Numbered from the stretch's first letter, positions 38,989-47,877 are shown. The stretch: 64,000 nt of DNA from Qipengyuania flava (GCF_019448255.1 NZ_CP080410.1:992001-1056000), one strand, 5' to 3'. The notes: generated from the letters alone by a model not told the origin. Program-made: numbers and translations.

Positions 38989-40297
38989 GTTCGCGCCGCA
39001 GCTTGTCCCAATAGTCGAGGCGCTTTTTCACCTCGCGCTCGAAGCCGCGTTCGACCGGCTCGTAATAGCTCTGCGGCTCCATCTCCTCGGGCCAGTAATT
39101 GTCGCCCGAAAAGCCATCCTCGGCGTCATGGTCGTAGCTGTAGCCCGAGCCATACCCGATATCCTTCATCAGCTTGGTCGGCGCGTTGAGGATGTTCTGC
39201 GGCGGCATGAGGCTGCCGGTTTCCTTGGCCGATTTGAACGAGGCCTTCTGCGCCTTGTAGACCGCGTTCGATTTGGGCGCGGTGGCGAGGTAGGTGCAGG
39301 CCTGCACCAGCGCGAGCTCGCCTTCCGGACTGCCGAGGAACTCGTAGGCGTCCTTGGCGGCCATGCACTGCACCAGCGCCTGCGGGTCGGCCATGCCGAT
39401 GTCTTCCACCGCCATGCGCACGAGGCGGCGGGCGAGGAAACGCGGTTCTTCCCCGGCGGTCAGCATGCGGGCGAGGTAGTAGAGGCTTGCCTGCACATCG
39501 CTGCCGCGCACCGCCTTGTGGAGCGCGGAAATGAGGTTGTAGTGCCCCTCGCGGTCCTTGTCGTAGACCGCCACGCGGCGCTGGAGGAACTTGCCGAGGG
39601 CTGCCGGGTCGAGCTCCCCGTCGATCTTCGCATTGTAGAGCGTTTCGGCCTGGTTGAGCAGGAAGCGCCCATCTCCGTCCGCGCTGGCCACCAGCGCATC
39701 GCGTGCCTCGGGCGCAAGGGGCAGGGGCCCTTCGAGCACCTCAGCGCGGTCAAGGAGCTGGCCGAGCGCCTCGTGGTCGAGCCGCTGGAGGATCAGCACC
39801 TGCGCGCGGCTCAGCAGCGCCGCGTTAAGGGCGAAGCTGGGGTTCTCCGTCGTCGCGCCGACCAGCGTGACCGTCCCGCGCTCGACGAAGGGCAGGAAAC
39901 CATCTTGCTGCGCGCGGTTGAAGCGGTGGATCTCGTCAACGAACAGCAGCGTTCGCTGGCCCGCCTCGGCGGCCTTGTCGGCAGCAGCGAAAGCTTTCTT
40001 GAGGTCGGCAACCCCGCTGAACACGGCGGATACGCTTTCAAACCGCATCCCGACGCTGTCGGCGAGCAAGCGGGCGATGGTGGTCTTGCCCGTGCCGGGC
40101 GGTCCCCACAGGATCATGCTCGACAGGCGCCCGGCGGCGACCATCCGGCCAATTGCGCCTTCCGGCCCGGTCAGGTGGTCCTGCCCGATGACCTCTCCCA
40201 GACTGGCGGGGCGCAGGCGGTCGGCCAGCGGCGCGTCTTCGCGCGGCGTGTCGGTGGCAGATGCCTGGGGCAGGTCGTCGGGGAAGAGGTCGGCCAT
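38978..40297 (-). CDS. rarA: Replication-associated recombination protein RarA (MgsA)
   Basis: AAA+ ATPase related to clamp loaders that acts at stalled forks. It has 439 residues from ATG 40297 (MADLFPDDLPQ). The N-terminal RP.tLdEviGQDHL-like block reads LRPASLGEVIGQDHL. Walker A is WGPPGTGKTT, Walker B LLFVDEIHRFN, sensor 1 GATTENPSF, sensor 2 in SRAQVLILQRL and further on. The C-terminal tetramerisation region includes DVQASLYYLARML and YLATAPKSNAVY. The long in-frame sequence upstream of 40297 is not part of the family. Confidence 0.96.
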   Translation of the reverse strand: MADLFPDDLPQASATDTPREDAPLADRLRPASLGEVIGQDHLTGPEGAIGRMVAAGRLSSMILWGPPGTGKTTIARLLADSVGMRFESVSAVFSGVADLKKAFAAADKAAEAGQRTLLFVDEIHRFNRAQQDGFLPFVERGTVTLVGATTENPSFALNAALLSRAQVLILQRLDHEALGQLLDRAEVLEGPLPLAPEARDALVASADGDGRFLLNQAETLYNAKIDGELDPAALGKFLQRRVAVYDKDREGHYNLISALHKAVRGSDVQASLYYLARMLTAGEEPRFLARRLVRMAVEDIGMADPQALVQCMAAKDAYEFLGSPEGELALVQACTYLATAPKSNAVYKAQKASFKSAKETGSLMPPQNILNAPTKLMKDIGYGSGYSYDHDAEDGFSGDNYWPEEMEPQSYYEPVERGFEREVKKRLDYWDKLRRERGE

Positions 40298-40342
40298 TGG
40301 TCGGCTGACATAGGGTGTTCGGCGAGGAATTGCAGGGGGCAC

Positions 40343-40386
40343 TTGCCATACCGCTATTACGATATATCTTAGAGCTATCGAAGATA
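40343..40386 (+). promoter_or_regulatory. padR promoter with overlapping operator
   Basis: -35 TTGCCA (40343-40348), 16-bp spacer, -10 TATCTT (40365-40370). The -10 is one arm of a perfect inverted repeat TATCTT-N10-AAGATA (40365-40386). A second inverted repeat, CGATA-N11-TATCG (40360-40380), interlocks with it. The AT-rich dyads directly ahead of a PadR gene suggest autoregulation. Confidence 0.6.
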
Positions 40387-40403
40387 CAGTAAGGACATTG
40401 CCA

Positions 40404-41033
40404 ATGCACAAGGCACACAAGTGGCGCAAGATGCGCAAGATGGGCGGCTGGCCCTTCGTCGCCGCGATGATGGCAGAGACGGAGTGCCGCGAAGGCATGG
40501 GCGCTTCGGCCAAGTTCGGCGGCCCCGGCTGGGCGTTTGATTTCGGTTCGCGCGGAAGTGGCGGACGGCGCCGGCGGCGCATGTTCGGACCTGGCGAGCT
40601 TCGCCTCGTCCTGCTCAAGCTGGTCGCCGATGAGGCGCGCCACGGCTATGAGCTGATCAAGGCGATCGAGGAAATGACTGAAGGCGCCTATTCGCCCAGC
40701 CCGGGCACGATCTATCCGACGCTTTCCCTGCTCGAGGACGAGGGCGCGATTGCGCAGGCCGCGGGCGATGAAACCCGCAAGGCTTTCGAGGCGACCGATG
40801 CCGGGCGCGCCGAACTGGAAGAGCGTGCGGACGAAGTGACCGCCCTGTTCGAACGGCTCTCTGGCCATGGCGAACAGCGCCGGGTCTATGCGACGCCGGA
40901 AATGTTCCGGGCGGCGGGCAATCTTGCCTCGGTGCTGAAGAACAAGGCCCGTTCGGGCAGCCTCGATGAAAAGACCGTCCAGGAAATCGTCGACCTGGTC
41001 GACGAGCTGGCGAAGAAGATCGAGCGCCTCTGA
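40404..41033 (+). CDS. PadR family transcriptional regulator
   Basis: A 209-residue repressor-type regulator. ATG 40404 has AAGGA 8 nt upstream. The first 60 residues are a Gly/Arg-rich, probably disordered extension ending in GGRRRRRMFGPGELRL. The PadR winged helix follows: LVLLKLVADEARHGYELIKAIEEMTEGAYSPSPGTIYPTLSLLEDEGAI, with the canonical S-P-G-T-I-Y-P recognition helix. A C-terminal dimerisation helix region carries the rest. PadR proteins usually repress a neighbouring transporter or membrane protein gene and often themselves; two small membrane proteins follow in the same direction. Confidence 0.92.
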   Translation: MHKAHKWRKMRKMGGWPFVAAMMAETECREGMGASAKFGGPGWAFDFGSRGSGGRRRRRMFGPGELRLVLLKLVADEARHGYELIKAIEEMTEGAYSPSPGTIYPTLSLLEDEGAIAQAAGDETRKAFEATDAGRAELEERADEVTALFERLSGHGEQRRVYATPEMFRAAGNLASVLKNKARSGSLDEKTVQEIVDLVDELAKKIERL

Positions 41034-41053
41034 TACGCGCCCCCGATTTGCCA

Positions 41054-41085
41054 TCCGCAGGCGAGACGCTAATCTCGCCTGCGGA
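41054..41085 (+). other. Intercistronic hairpin between padR and the membrane protein pair
   Basis: Perfect 12-bp stem (41054-41065 with 41074-41085) and an 8-nt loop. It starts 20 nt after the padR stop and ends 22 nt before the next ATG. There is no T-tract, so it is more likely an mRNA processing or stability element than a terminator. It would uncouple the amounts of regulator and membrane proteins. Confidence 0.55.
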
Positions 41086-41107
41086 GAGGCATAAGAGGGG
41101 GAGTATC

Positions 41108-41539
41108 ATGAACACTACGACCAAAGCGCCGTGGCACCTGTGGGTGGTCGGTGTCGTATCGCTGCTGTGGAACGCGGGCGGTGTTGCCAGCTATTTGGCG
41201 ACCAAGACCGGCAATCTGGACGCGTTCGGCATGCCGCCGGAAAACCACTCCTATTTCTACGATTTTCCGGCCTGGGCCTCGGCTTTCTGGGCGCTGGGTG
41301 TCTGGGGGAGCTTCCTTGGCTCGGCCGCGCTCCTTTTGCGCCGTAGCTGGGCCGTAGCTCTTTACGCCATCTCGATTGTCGGTCTTGCAGGGACGACGTT
41401 CTACGAACGCGCAGTGGCCGATGTGCCAGAAAGCCTGCAGAACACGGGACAGCTCCTGTTCGCCCTGGCGATCTGGGTTATCACCATCGCCTTGCTGCTC
41501 TACGCGCGGCGCATGGCGGCAGCAGGCGTCCTCAAGTGA
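41108..41539 (+). CDS. Small four-TM membrane protein, paralogue A
   Basis: A 143-residue protein, start ATG 41108 with GGGGGAG upstream. Four hydrophobic segments: about 9-28, 55-76, 80-98 and 116-135. It begins with the W-H-L-W-V-V-G-V box (APWHLWVVGVVSLLWNAGG) shared with the next gene, and contains an AFWALGVWGSFLGS helix and LAGTTFYE. The function is unknown; it resembles the sugar-transporter-like small membrane proteins of sphingomonads. It is probably under PadR control together with paralogue B. Confidence 0.75.
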   Translation: MNTTTKAPWHLWVVGVVSLLWNAGGVASYLATKTGNLDAFGMPPENHSYFYDFPAWASAFWALGVWGSFLGSAALLLRRSWAVALYAISIVGLAGTTFYERAVADVPESLQNTGQLLFALAIWVITIALLLYARRMAAAGVLK

Positions 41540-41952
41540 CCAGCGCGCCGGCGGGCACCCCCTGGCACCTGTGGCTGGTGGGTGTGCTCGGCGCGGCGTG
41601 GAACGCGTTTGGTTGCTATATCTACACGATGGCGATGATCCGCGATCCGGAGACCTTCGCCAGCGCACCGCCGGAGATGGTCGCTGCCTTCGAAGCCGCA
41701 CCGGCCTGGTCGAACGGGGCCTGGGCCTTCGGGGTCTGGGGCGGGCTTGCGGGCTCGCTCCTCCTGCTGATGCGGAGCCGCTGGGCTGTGCCCGCTTTCG
41801 CCGTGTCGCTACTGGGCCTGGTCGGGACCACCTACTACGAGATCACTTGGGACGTGCCGGTGGACGAGGCGCAGCGGATGGCCATCTGGGCCGTTGCCAT
41901 CGCCCTCTTGGGCTATGCATTCTGGCAGCGCAGGGCCGGAAACCTGCGGTGA
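41536..41952 (+). CDS. Small four-TM membrane protein, paralogue B
   Basis: A 138-residue protein from GTG 41536, overlapping paralogue A by 4 bp. It shares the opening PWHLWLVGVLGAAWNAFG, the third-helix AWAFGVWGGLAGSLLLL and the GLVGTTYYE motif with paralogue A, so the pair arose by tandem duplication. The middle loop differs (MIRDPETFASAPPEMVAAFEAAPAW versus LDAFGMPPENHSYFYDFPAW). Topology and function are as for A: unknown, possibly a hetero-oligomer. Confidence 0.75.
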   Translation: MTSAPAGTPWHLWLVGVLGAAWNAFGCYIYTMAMIRDPETFASAPPEMVAAFEAAPAWSNGAWAFGVWGGLAGSLLLLMRSRWAVPAFAVSLLGLVGTTYYEITWDVPVDEAQRMAIWAVAIALLGYAFWQRRAGNLR

Positions 41953-41956
41953 TCGC

Positions 41957-43129
41957 CTAACGGGCGGCCGCGCGCTCTTCGTGCAGCCGAAGGTAGGTGT
42001 CGACCACCGCCTGGTTGATCGCGTCCCAGCTATAGGCGCGGGCAGCCTTTTCGCCATTCGCGCCATGTTGCAGGCGCAGGGCGTCGTCGGTGCAATAGGG
42101 CGCGAGCGCTTCGGCGCAGGCAGGCGCAAAGACATCGGGCTTGCCCGGAGGCACCAGCCGTCCCGTCTCGCCATCCTTCACGAGGCTCGCCGCGCCTGTC
42201 GCGCCAGCTGCCACTACCGGTAGCCCACAGGCCATCGCCTCCAGCGTCACATTGCCGAAGGTCTCGGTGATCGAGGGGTTGAAGAAGATATCCCCGCTCG
42301 CCAGCGCCTTGCCGAGATCGGCACCCGTCTTGAACCCTGCGAAAATTCCGCCGGGCAGCGCCTTTTCGAACCAGCCGCGCGCCGGGCCATCGCCGATGAC
42401 GAGGACCTTGTGCGGGACCTGCCGCTTGCGTAGCTGGACGATGGTCTCGGCAAAGACGTCGAGGCCCTTTTCCATGACCAACCGGCCGAGGAACACGATG
42501 GCGACGTCGTTGTCTTCCAGCCCCAGCGAGCGGCGCCATTCGAGGTCGCGCTTCGAGGGGTCGAAGATCGTCCGGTCGACGCCGCGCGACCAGATGCTGA
42601 TGTCGTCATGCATCCGCTGCGCCTTGAGCTCGTCGATCTGGCTCTGCGACGGGGCCACAAGCGCGTCGCATCGGCCGTAGAAGCGCCGCAGGATCGACAC
42701 CACGGCAGGCTCGAGGAAGCCAGCGCCGTAATATTGCGGATAGGTCTCGAAACGGGTGTGCACCGATGCGAGCACGGGAATGTCCCGCTCGCGCGCCCAT
42801 TTGAGTGCCTTGTGCGCCGCCGGGTCGGGCGAGGAGAGGTGGACGGTGTTCGGTGCAAACCGCTTGAGGTCTTCGCGCACCGCATCGTCGATGCGCAGCG
42901 GCAGGCGGTATTCGCCGCGCCCTTTCACCGGCATGCGGATATTGGGCACGTCGACCAGATCGCCGGTGGCCTCGAAATCCGGGTTCTCCACTACAGGCGC
43001 ATAGACGCGCAGCGCCGCGCCCTGGCGCAGCAGGTAGTCGGCCAGCCGGTTGAGAGCCTGGTTCGCGCCGTCGCGGGTGTAGTTGTAGTTCCCGCTGAAC
43101 AGCGCAATGCGAAGATCGGTCACGTCCAT
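41957..43129 (-). CDS. GT4-family glycosyltransferase
   Basis: A 390-residue retaining glycosyltransferase of GT-B fold. The N-terminal domain opens RIALFSGNYNYTRDGANQALNRL. The donor side has AIVFLGRLVMEKGLDVF, VIGDGPARGWFEKALPG, and FFNPSITETFGNVTLEAMACGLPVVA, where the E-x7-E pair typical of GT4 is present (E in TETFGN and E in LEAMA). It resembles the alpha-mannosyl/glucosyl transferases acting on glycolipids, but the acceptor cannot be predicted. Start ATG 43129 fits the family N-terminus; ATG 43186 (19 residues longer, with a better ribosome site) remains possible. It is divergent from serC across about 170 bp. Confidence 0.85.
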   Translation of the reverse strand: MDVTDLRIALFSGNYNYTRDGANQALNRLADYLLRQGAALRVYAPVVENPDFEATGDLVDVPNIRMPVKGRGEYRLPLRIDDAVREDLKRFAPNTVHLSSPDPAAHKALKWARERDIPVLASVHTRFETYPQYYGAGFLEPAVVSILRRFYGRCDALVAPSQSQIDELKAQRMHDDISIWSRGVDRTIFDPSKRDLEWRRSLGLEDNDVAIVFLGRLVMEKGLDVFAETIVQLRKRQVPHKVLVIGDGPARGWFEKALPGGIFAGFKTGADLGKALASGDIFFNPSITETFGNVTLEAMACGLPVVAAGATGAASLVKDGETGRLVPPGKPDVFAPACAEALAPYCTDDALRLQHGANGEKAARAYSWDAINQAVVDTYLRLHEERAAAR

Positions 43130-43218
43130 CGCGGCGGCTTTAGGGTCTCGGAACACTTTTGGCGAGGGTTCGCTTATCACAGGCATGGCACGACCTGTCG
43201 AAGCATACCTATTTCGCA

Positions 43219-43246
43219 TTGACTCCCGACAGGGCAACATTATTGC
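43219..43246 (+). promoter_or_regulatory. Candidate serC promoter
   Basis: TTGACT (5/6) at 43219-43224, 16-bp spacer, TATTGC (3/6) at 43241-43246, about 55 bp ahead of the serC ATG. The -10 is poor, so this is tentative. Confidence 0.3.
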
Positions 43247-43302
43247 GGCCGACGGGCCACGCGGTCCCAACGCCGCGCGTGCTCTCTGCAAGGAGAGAAT
43301 AC

Positions 43303-44460
43303 ATGACTGATACACCCGCGCTCAAACCCGAGCGTCCCTTTTTCTCGTCCGGTCCCACGGTCAAGCACCCGGGCTGGTCCCTCGACAATCTAAAGACCGA
43401 ATCGCTCGGGCGCTCGCACCGCTCGGCGCTGGGCAAGTCGCGCCTGAAATACGCCATCGACCTATCGAAAGAGATGCTCGGCGTACCCGAGGACTACCTC
43501 GTCGGCATCATGCCCGCTTCGGATACCGGCGCGCTGGAAGCCGCCATGTGGACCATGCTGCGCCCCGACCGTCCGGCGACGGTCGCTGCGTGGGAAAGCT
43601 TCGGCAATGTGTGGATTCAGGACGCGGTCAAACAGCTCAAGCTGCCGCAGTTGACCACGCTCGACGCGGACTATGGCGAAATCCCCGATCTCGCCTCGAT
43701 CCCGCAGGAGAACGACGTCGTCTTCACCTGGAACGGCACGACCAGCGGCGCGAAGATCCCCAACACGGACTGGCTTGCGCCGGGCCGCGAAGGCGTGACC
43801 ATCAACGATGCCACCAGCGCCGTTTTCGCCATGGAGATGGACTGGGCCAAGCTCGATGCCACGACCTACAGCTGGCAGAAGGTGATGGGCTCGGAAGCCC
43901 AGCACGGCATGCTGATCCTCAGCCCCAAAGCGGTCGAGCGGATCGAGGAATACGATCCCGAATGGCCGCTGCCCAAGCTCTTCCGCATGAAGAAGGGCGG
44001 CAAGATCAACCGCGCCATTTTCGAAGGCGCGACGATCAACACCCCGAGCCTGCTAGCGACCGAAGACTATATCGCGGCGCTCGAATGGGCGCAGTCGATC
44101 GGCGGCCGCAAGGCGATGTTCGAGCGCGCCGACGCCAACGCAAAGATCGTCACCGACTGGATCGAGGCGACCCCCTGGCTGCGCAACATGGTGTCCGATC
44201 CGGCCAAGCGCACCAACACCGGCGTCTGCTTCGTCTTCCAGGGCGACTGGTACGAAAGCCTCAGCGCCGAAGACCAGGCGGCCGTCCCGAAGAAGATCGT
44301 CAAGCTGCTCGAAGAGCGCGACGTCGGTTACGACTTCAACGGCTATCGCGATGCCCCGCCGTCGCTGCGCATCTGGTGCGGTGGCACGCTCGAGCAGGAA
44401 GACCTGAAGCGTCTCCTGCCGTGGATCGAGTGGGCTTACGAGACCGTCAAGAACGGCTGA
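43303..44460 (+). CDS. serC: Phosphoserine aminotransferase
   Basis: PLP enzyme converting 3-phosphohydroxypyruvate and glutamate to phosphoserine. It has 385 residues, a perfect AAGGAGAG ribosome site and ATG 43303. It belongs to the alphaproteobacterial/archaeal-type SerC, with PFFSSGPTVKHPGW, GIMPASDTGALEAAMW, the PLP-contacting NDATSAVFAMEMDW (Asp169), and Schiff-base Lys193 in TYSWQKVMGSEAQHG. It lies 90 bp before serA, forming a serine-synthesis pair. Confidence 0.96.
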   Translation: MTDTPALKPERPFFSSGPTVKHPGWSLDNLKTESLGRSHRSALGKSRLKYAIDLSKEMLGVPEDYLVGIMPASDTGALEAAMWTMLRPDRPATVAAWESFGNVWIQDAVKQLKLPQLTTLDADYGEIPDLASIPQENDVVFTWNGTTSGAKIPNTDWLAPGREGVTINDATSAVFAMEMDWAKLDATTYSWQKVMGSEAQHGMLILSPKAVERIEEYDPEWPLPKLFRMKKGGKINRAIFEGATINTPSLLATEDYIAALEWAQSIGGRKAMFERADANAKIVTDWIEATPWLRNMVSDPAKRTNTGVCFVFQGDWYESLSAEDQAAVPKKIVKLLEERDVGYDFNGYRDAPPSLRIWCGGTLEQEDLKRLLPWIEWAYETVKNG

Positions 44461-44550
44461 TCCGGCTGGCGGCCCGACAGCGGGCCGCCGCCTTTCCTTG
44501 AAATTCCCGTGCCCGGCGCGTTCCGGGACGACAGACAGGAGCAATCCGTC

Positions 44551-46134
44551 ATGAGCAAACCCAAAGTCCTCATCTCTGACAAGATGGACCCGAACGCCGC
44601 GAAAATCTTCGAAGAGCGCGGCTGCGACGTCGATGTGATTACCGGTGAAAGCCCCGAGGAACTTGCCGCCCGCATCGGTGAGTACGACGGTCTCGCCATC
44701 CGTTCCTCAACTAAGGTCACGCCTGCGATCCTTGATGCGGCAACGAACCTGAAAGTCATCGGCCGCGCCGGCATCGGTGTCGACAATGTCGACATCCCCT
44801 ACGCCAGCTCCAAGGGCGTGGTGGTAATGAACACGCCGTTCGGCAATTCGATCACCACCGCCGAACACGCGGTGGCGATGATGTTCGCGCTCGCGCGCCA
44901 GATCCCGCAGGCCAATGTCCGCACGCAGGCCGGGGAATGGCCGAAGAACGACTTCATGGGCGTCGAGCTGACCGGCAAGACGCTCGGCTTGATAGGCGCG
45001 GGCAACATTGGCTCGATCGTCGCGGCACGCGCACTTGGCCTCAAGATGAAAGTCGTCGCCTTCGATCCCTTCCTGACCGAAGAACGTGCCATCGAAATCG
45101 GTGTCGAAAAGGCCGATCTCGACACATTGCTGGCCAAGGCGGATTTCATCACGCTGCACACGCCGTTGACCGACGAGACGCGCAACATCCTCTCGGCGGA
45201 AAACCTCGCCAAGACCAAGAAGGGCGTGCGCATTATCAACTGCGCGCGCGGGGGGCTGATCGACGAGGCGGCGCTGGCCGAAGCGCTCGACAGCGGCCAG
45301 GTGGCAGGCGCGGCGCTCGATGTATTCCAGACCGAACCGGCCAAGGAGTCGCCGCTGTTCGGCAAACCCAACTTCATCTGCACCCCGCATCTCGGCGCCA
45401 GCACCACCGAAGCGCAGGTCAATGTCGCGCTGCAGGTGGCCGAGCAGATGGCCGACTACCTCGTCAACGGCGGCGTTACGAACGCGCTCAACATGCCCAG
45501 CCTCTCGGCCGAGGAAGCGCCGAAGCTGAAGCCTTACATGAAGCTTGCCGAAAACCTCGGCAGCCTTGTCGGCCAGCTTGCCCATGGCAACCTCACCAAG
45601 ATCAGCATCGAACGCGAAGGCGCGGCGGCCGAGCTGTCGGGCAAGCCCATCGAAGGCGCTGTCCTTGCAGGCCTGATGCGCCAGTATTCGGACACGGTGA
45701 ACATGGTCAACGCGCCCTTCCTCGCCAAGGAACGCGGGCTCGATATCCGCTCGATCCGGCACGAGAAGGAAGGCGCCTACAACACGCTGATCCGCGTCAC
45801 CGTGGGCACCGATGCGGGTGACCGTTCGGTCGCCGGCACGCTGTTCGGTGCCGACGCGCCGCGCCTGGTTGAGATGTTCGGTGTCGGCATCGAAGCCGAA
45901 CTGTCGGGCGACATGCTCTACATCGTCAACGAAGACGCGCCGGGCTTCATCGGCCGTATCGGTACGCTGCTGGGCGAAAGCGGCATCAACATCGGCACCT
46001 TCCACCTTGGCCGCCGCCAGGCGGGCGGGGAAGCGGTGCTGCTGCTGAGCGTCGATGCGCCGATCCCGCAGGATGTGGTGAAGCAGGCCTGCGCGCTGGA
46101 AGGCGTGAAGGTCGTTATGCCTCTGGCATTCTGA
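44551..46134 (+). CDS. serA: D-3-phosphoglycerate dehydrogenase
   Basis: First committed step of serine synthesis. The 527-residue long form contains a substrate domain (MSKPKVLISDKMDPNA), an NAD domain with LGLIGAGNIGSIVAARALGLKMKVVAFDPF (Asp for NAD), catalytic Arg in NCARGGLIDE, Glu in DVFQTEPA and His in CTPHLGAST. An allosteric substrate-binding domain follows, then a C-terminal ACT domain (MLYIVNEDAPGFIGRIGTLLGESGINIGTFHLGR) for likely serine feedback. It is followed 28 bp later by hisZ. Confidence 0.97.
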   Translation: MSKPKVLISDKMDPNAAKIFEERGCDVDVITGESPEELAARIGEYDGLAIRSSTKVTPAILDAATNLKVIGRAGIGVDNVDIPYASSKGVVVMNTPFGNSITTAEHAVAMMFALARQIPQANVRTQAGEWPKNDFMGVELTGKTLGLIGAGNIGSIVAARALGLKMKVVAFDPFLTEERAIEIGVEKADLDTLLAKADFITLHTPLTDETRNILSAENLAKTKKGVRIINCARGGLIDEAALAEALDSGQVAGAALDVFQTEPAKESPLFGKPNFICTPHLGASTTEAQVNVALQVAEQMADYLVNGGVTNALNMPSLSAEEAPKLKPYMKLAENLGSLVGQLAHGNLTKISIEREGAAAELSGKPIEGAVLAGLMRQYSDTVNMVNAPFLAKERGLDIRSIRHEKEGAYNTLIRVTVGTDAGDRSVAGTLFGADAPRLVEMFGVGIEAELSGDMLYIVNEDAPGFIGRIGTLLGESGINIGTFHLGRRQAGGEAVLLLSVDAPIPQDVVKQACALEGVKVVMPLAF

Positions 46135-46162
46135 TCGCCGATGGGGCAGGGGGCGCGGCGCT

Positions 46163-47275
46163 ATGACGACACCTGACGACCTCCTGCCCGTCGGCCTCGA
46201 AGACGCGCTGCCCCAGCGCGCCCTTGCCATCACCCAGGCCATGCGCGCCGTTCTCGATGCGATGGACGGCCATGGCTACGACCGGGTACGTCCGCCGCTG
46301 GTGGAGTTCGAACGCTCGCTTGCCGGGCGCATGGACGGGGTCGCAACGCGCCGCATGGTGCGTTTCACCGACCCGCAATCGCTCCGCACGCTCGCGCTGC
46401 GCAGCGACATGACCGTGCAGGTCGGCCGCATTGCCGCTACCGTCATGAGCGAGGCGCCGCGCCCGCTGCGCCTGTGCTACGCCGGCGATGTCGCGCTGCT
46501 GAGCGCCGACCAGCTCGATCCCGCTCGCCAGCGCTTGCAACTGGGCGCCGAACTGGTCGGGGCAGACAGCGTCGCCGCAGCGAGCGAGGTGGTCTCGGTT
46601 GCCATCGATGCGCTCAAGGCGGCCGGCGCTGCCAATATCTCGGTCGATTTCACGCTGCCTGACTTGGTTGACACGCTGGCCGAAGAGGCGATGCCGCTCG
46701 ACGCCGAAAAGCGCGAGGCTGTGCGGCGCGAACTCGACACCAAGGATGCCGGCGGCCTGCGCGATGCGGGCGGCGAGGCCTATCTCCCGCTGCTCTACGC
46801 AACCGGCGATTTCGCCAAGGCGATCGACACGCTGGCCGCAATCGACGCGGGCGGTGCGCTGGCAAGCCGGATCGAAGGGCTGCGCGCCATCGCCGCTGCC
46901 ATCGGCGACCGCGCGCGCGTCACGCTCGACCCGACCGAACGGCACGGCTTCGAATACCAGAGCTGGTTCGGCTTCACGCTTTACGGCGAAGGCGCGCGCG
47001 GCGCGCTGGGCCGGGGCGGCACCTACACGATCCGTGGCAGCGAAGAGGCTGCCACCGGCTTCTCGCTCTACATGGATCCGCTGCTCGATGCGCTTGGCTG
47101 CGCGACTGGCGATGCAGCGCAGAAGCTGTTCCTGCCGCTTGGCCACGACCGCGATGCGGCCGCGCGCCTGCGCGCCATCGGCTGGCGCACGGTGGCGGCG
47201 ATCGGCGAGGGTGATGACGGGGCAGCGCTCGGCTGTTCGCACGTGCTCGAGGGCAAGGAGCCTAAGGCGCTCTAA
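46163..47275 (+). CDS. hisZ: ATP phosphoribosyltransferase regulatory subunit
   Basis: HisZ, a catalytically dead class II histidyl-tRNA synthetase paralogue that activates the short form of HisG in histidine synthesis. The 370-residue protein has motif-2-like TRRMVRFTDPQSLRTLALRSDMTVQVGRIA and lacks the anticodon-binding domain. ERHGFEYQSWFGFTLYG and GRGGTY correspond to the HisRS histidine-A region. The hisG gene must be elsewhere. It shares a CTAA with the end of the converging GST gene. Confidence 0.93.
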   Translation: MTTPDDLLPVGLEDALPQRALAITQAMRAVLDAMDGHGYDRVRPPLVEFERSLAGRMDGVATRRMVRFTDPQSLRTLALRSDMTVQVGRIAATVMSEAPRPLRLCYAGDVALLSADQLDPARQRLQLGAELVGADSVAAASEVVSVAIDALKAAGAANISVDFTLPDLVDTLAEEAMPLDAEKREAVRRELDTKDAGGLRDAGGEAYLPLLYATGDFAKAIDTLAAIDAGGALASRIEGLRAIAAAIGDRARVTLDPTERHGFEYQSWFGFTLYGEGARGALGRGGTYTIRGSEEAATGFSLYMDPLLDALGCATGDAAQKLFLPLGHDRDAAARLRAIGWRTVAAIGEGDDGAALGCSHVLEGKEPKAL

Positions 47276-47877
47276 GCGGGCTTCCACTGGGGATGCTTGC
47301 GCATCACTCCGTTGAACAGCTCCGACGTAACGAGACTTTCCAGCCAGGCCTGCAGTTTCGGCAGGTCCTGCGCGTCGAACCACGCCCGGTCCGCGTTGGC
47401 GAACTGGCGGATGAAGGGGAAGATCGCAATGTCGGCAAAGCCGCGCTTCTCGCCGCAGAGGAAGGCGCTATTCTCCAGCCGTGCCTCCAGCGCCCGCAGG
47501 ATCGCAAGCGCGGCAGCGCGATGTTCCTCGGGGTCCACGTCCTCGTAGCGCGTTGCGTATTTGTAGCGGTCGAGATGGTGTTTGAACGGACCATCGTTGG
47601 CGGCAAGCAACGCTTCGTCCGTGCGCGTGAGCCAGCCTTCCGGATCGCTCTCGCCCAGTGCCCAGCGCATGATGTCGAGGCTTTCTTCAAGGACAACGCC
47701 ATCGGCCGCGACCAGCACCGGCACCGTGCCCTTGGGGGAGGCCTCCAGCATTTCCGCCGGCTTGTCGCGCAGCACCACCTCGCGGTGTTCGTAGGCCGCG
47801 CCGCTGACGCTGAGCGCCATTCGCGCGCGCATGGCGTAAGGGCAGCGGCGAAAGCTGTAGAGGACCGGTTCAGCCAT
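47272..47877 (-). CDS. Glutathione S-transferase family protein
   Basis: A 201-residue thioredoxin-fold protein. The N-terminal domain ([24 protein letters not shown]) has a C-P-Y motif at residues 12-14, followed by the cis-proline KGTVPVL and [10 protein letters not shown] (glutathione-binding E-S). The C-terminal helical domain has [18 protein letters not shown]. The cysteine in place of Ser/Tyr suggests an omega- or glutaredoxin-like thiol transferase activity. It overlaps trhO by 8 bp and is the last gene of a three-gene minus-strand operon. Confidence 0.88.
   Translation of the reverse strand: MAEPVLYSFRRCPYAMRARMALSVSGAAYEHREVVLRDKPAEMLEASPKGTVPVLVAADGVVLEESLDIMRWALGESDPEGWLTRTDEALLAANDGPFKHHLDRYKYATRYEDVDPEEHRAAALAILRALEARLENSAFLCGEKRGFADIAIFPFIRQFANADRAWFDAQDLPKLQAWLESLVTSELFNGVMRKHPQWKPA

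Noticed and set aside
43130-43302. Riboswitch or attenuator leader in front of serC
   Set aside because: No conserved riboswitch core (glycine or other) and no leader peptide with serine codons could be recognised; only a weak promoter.
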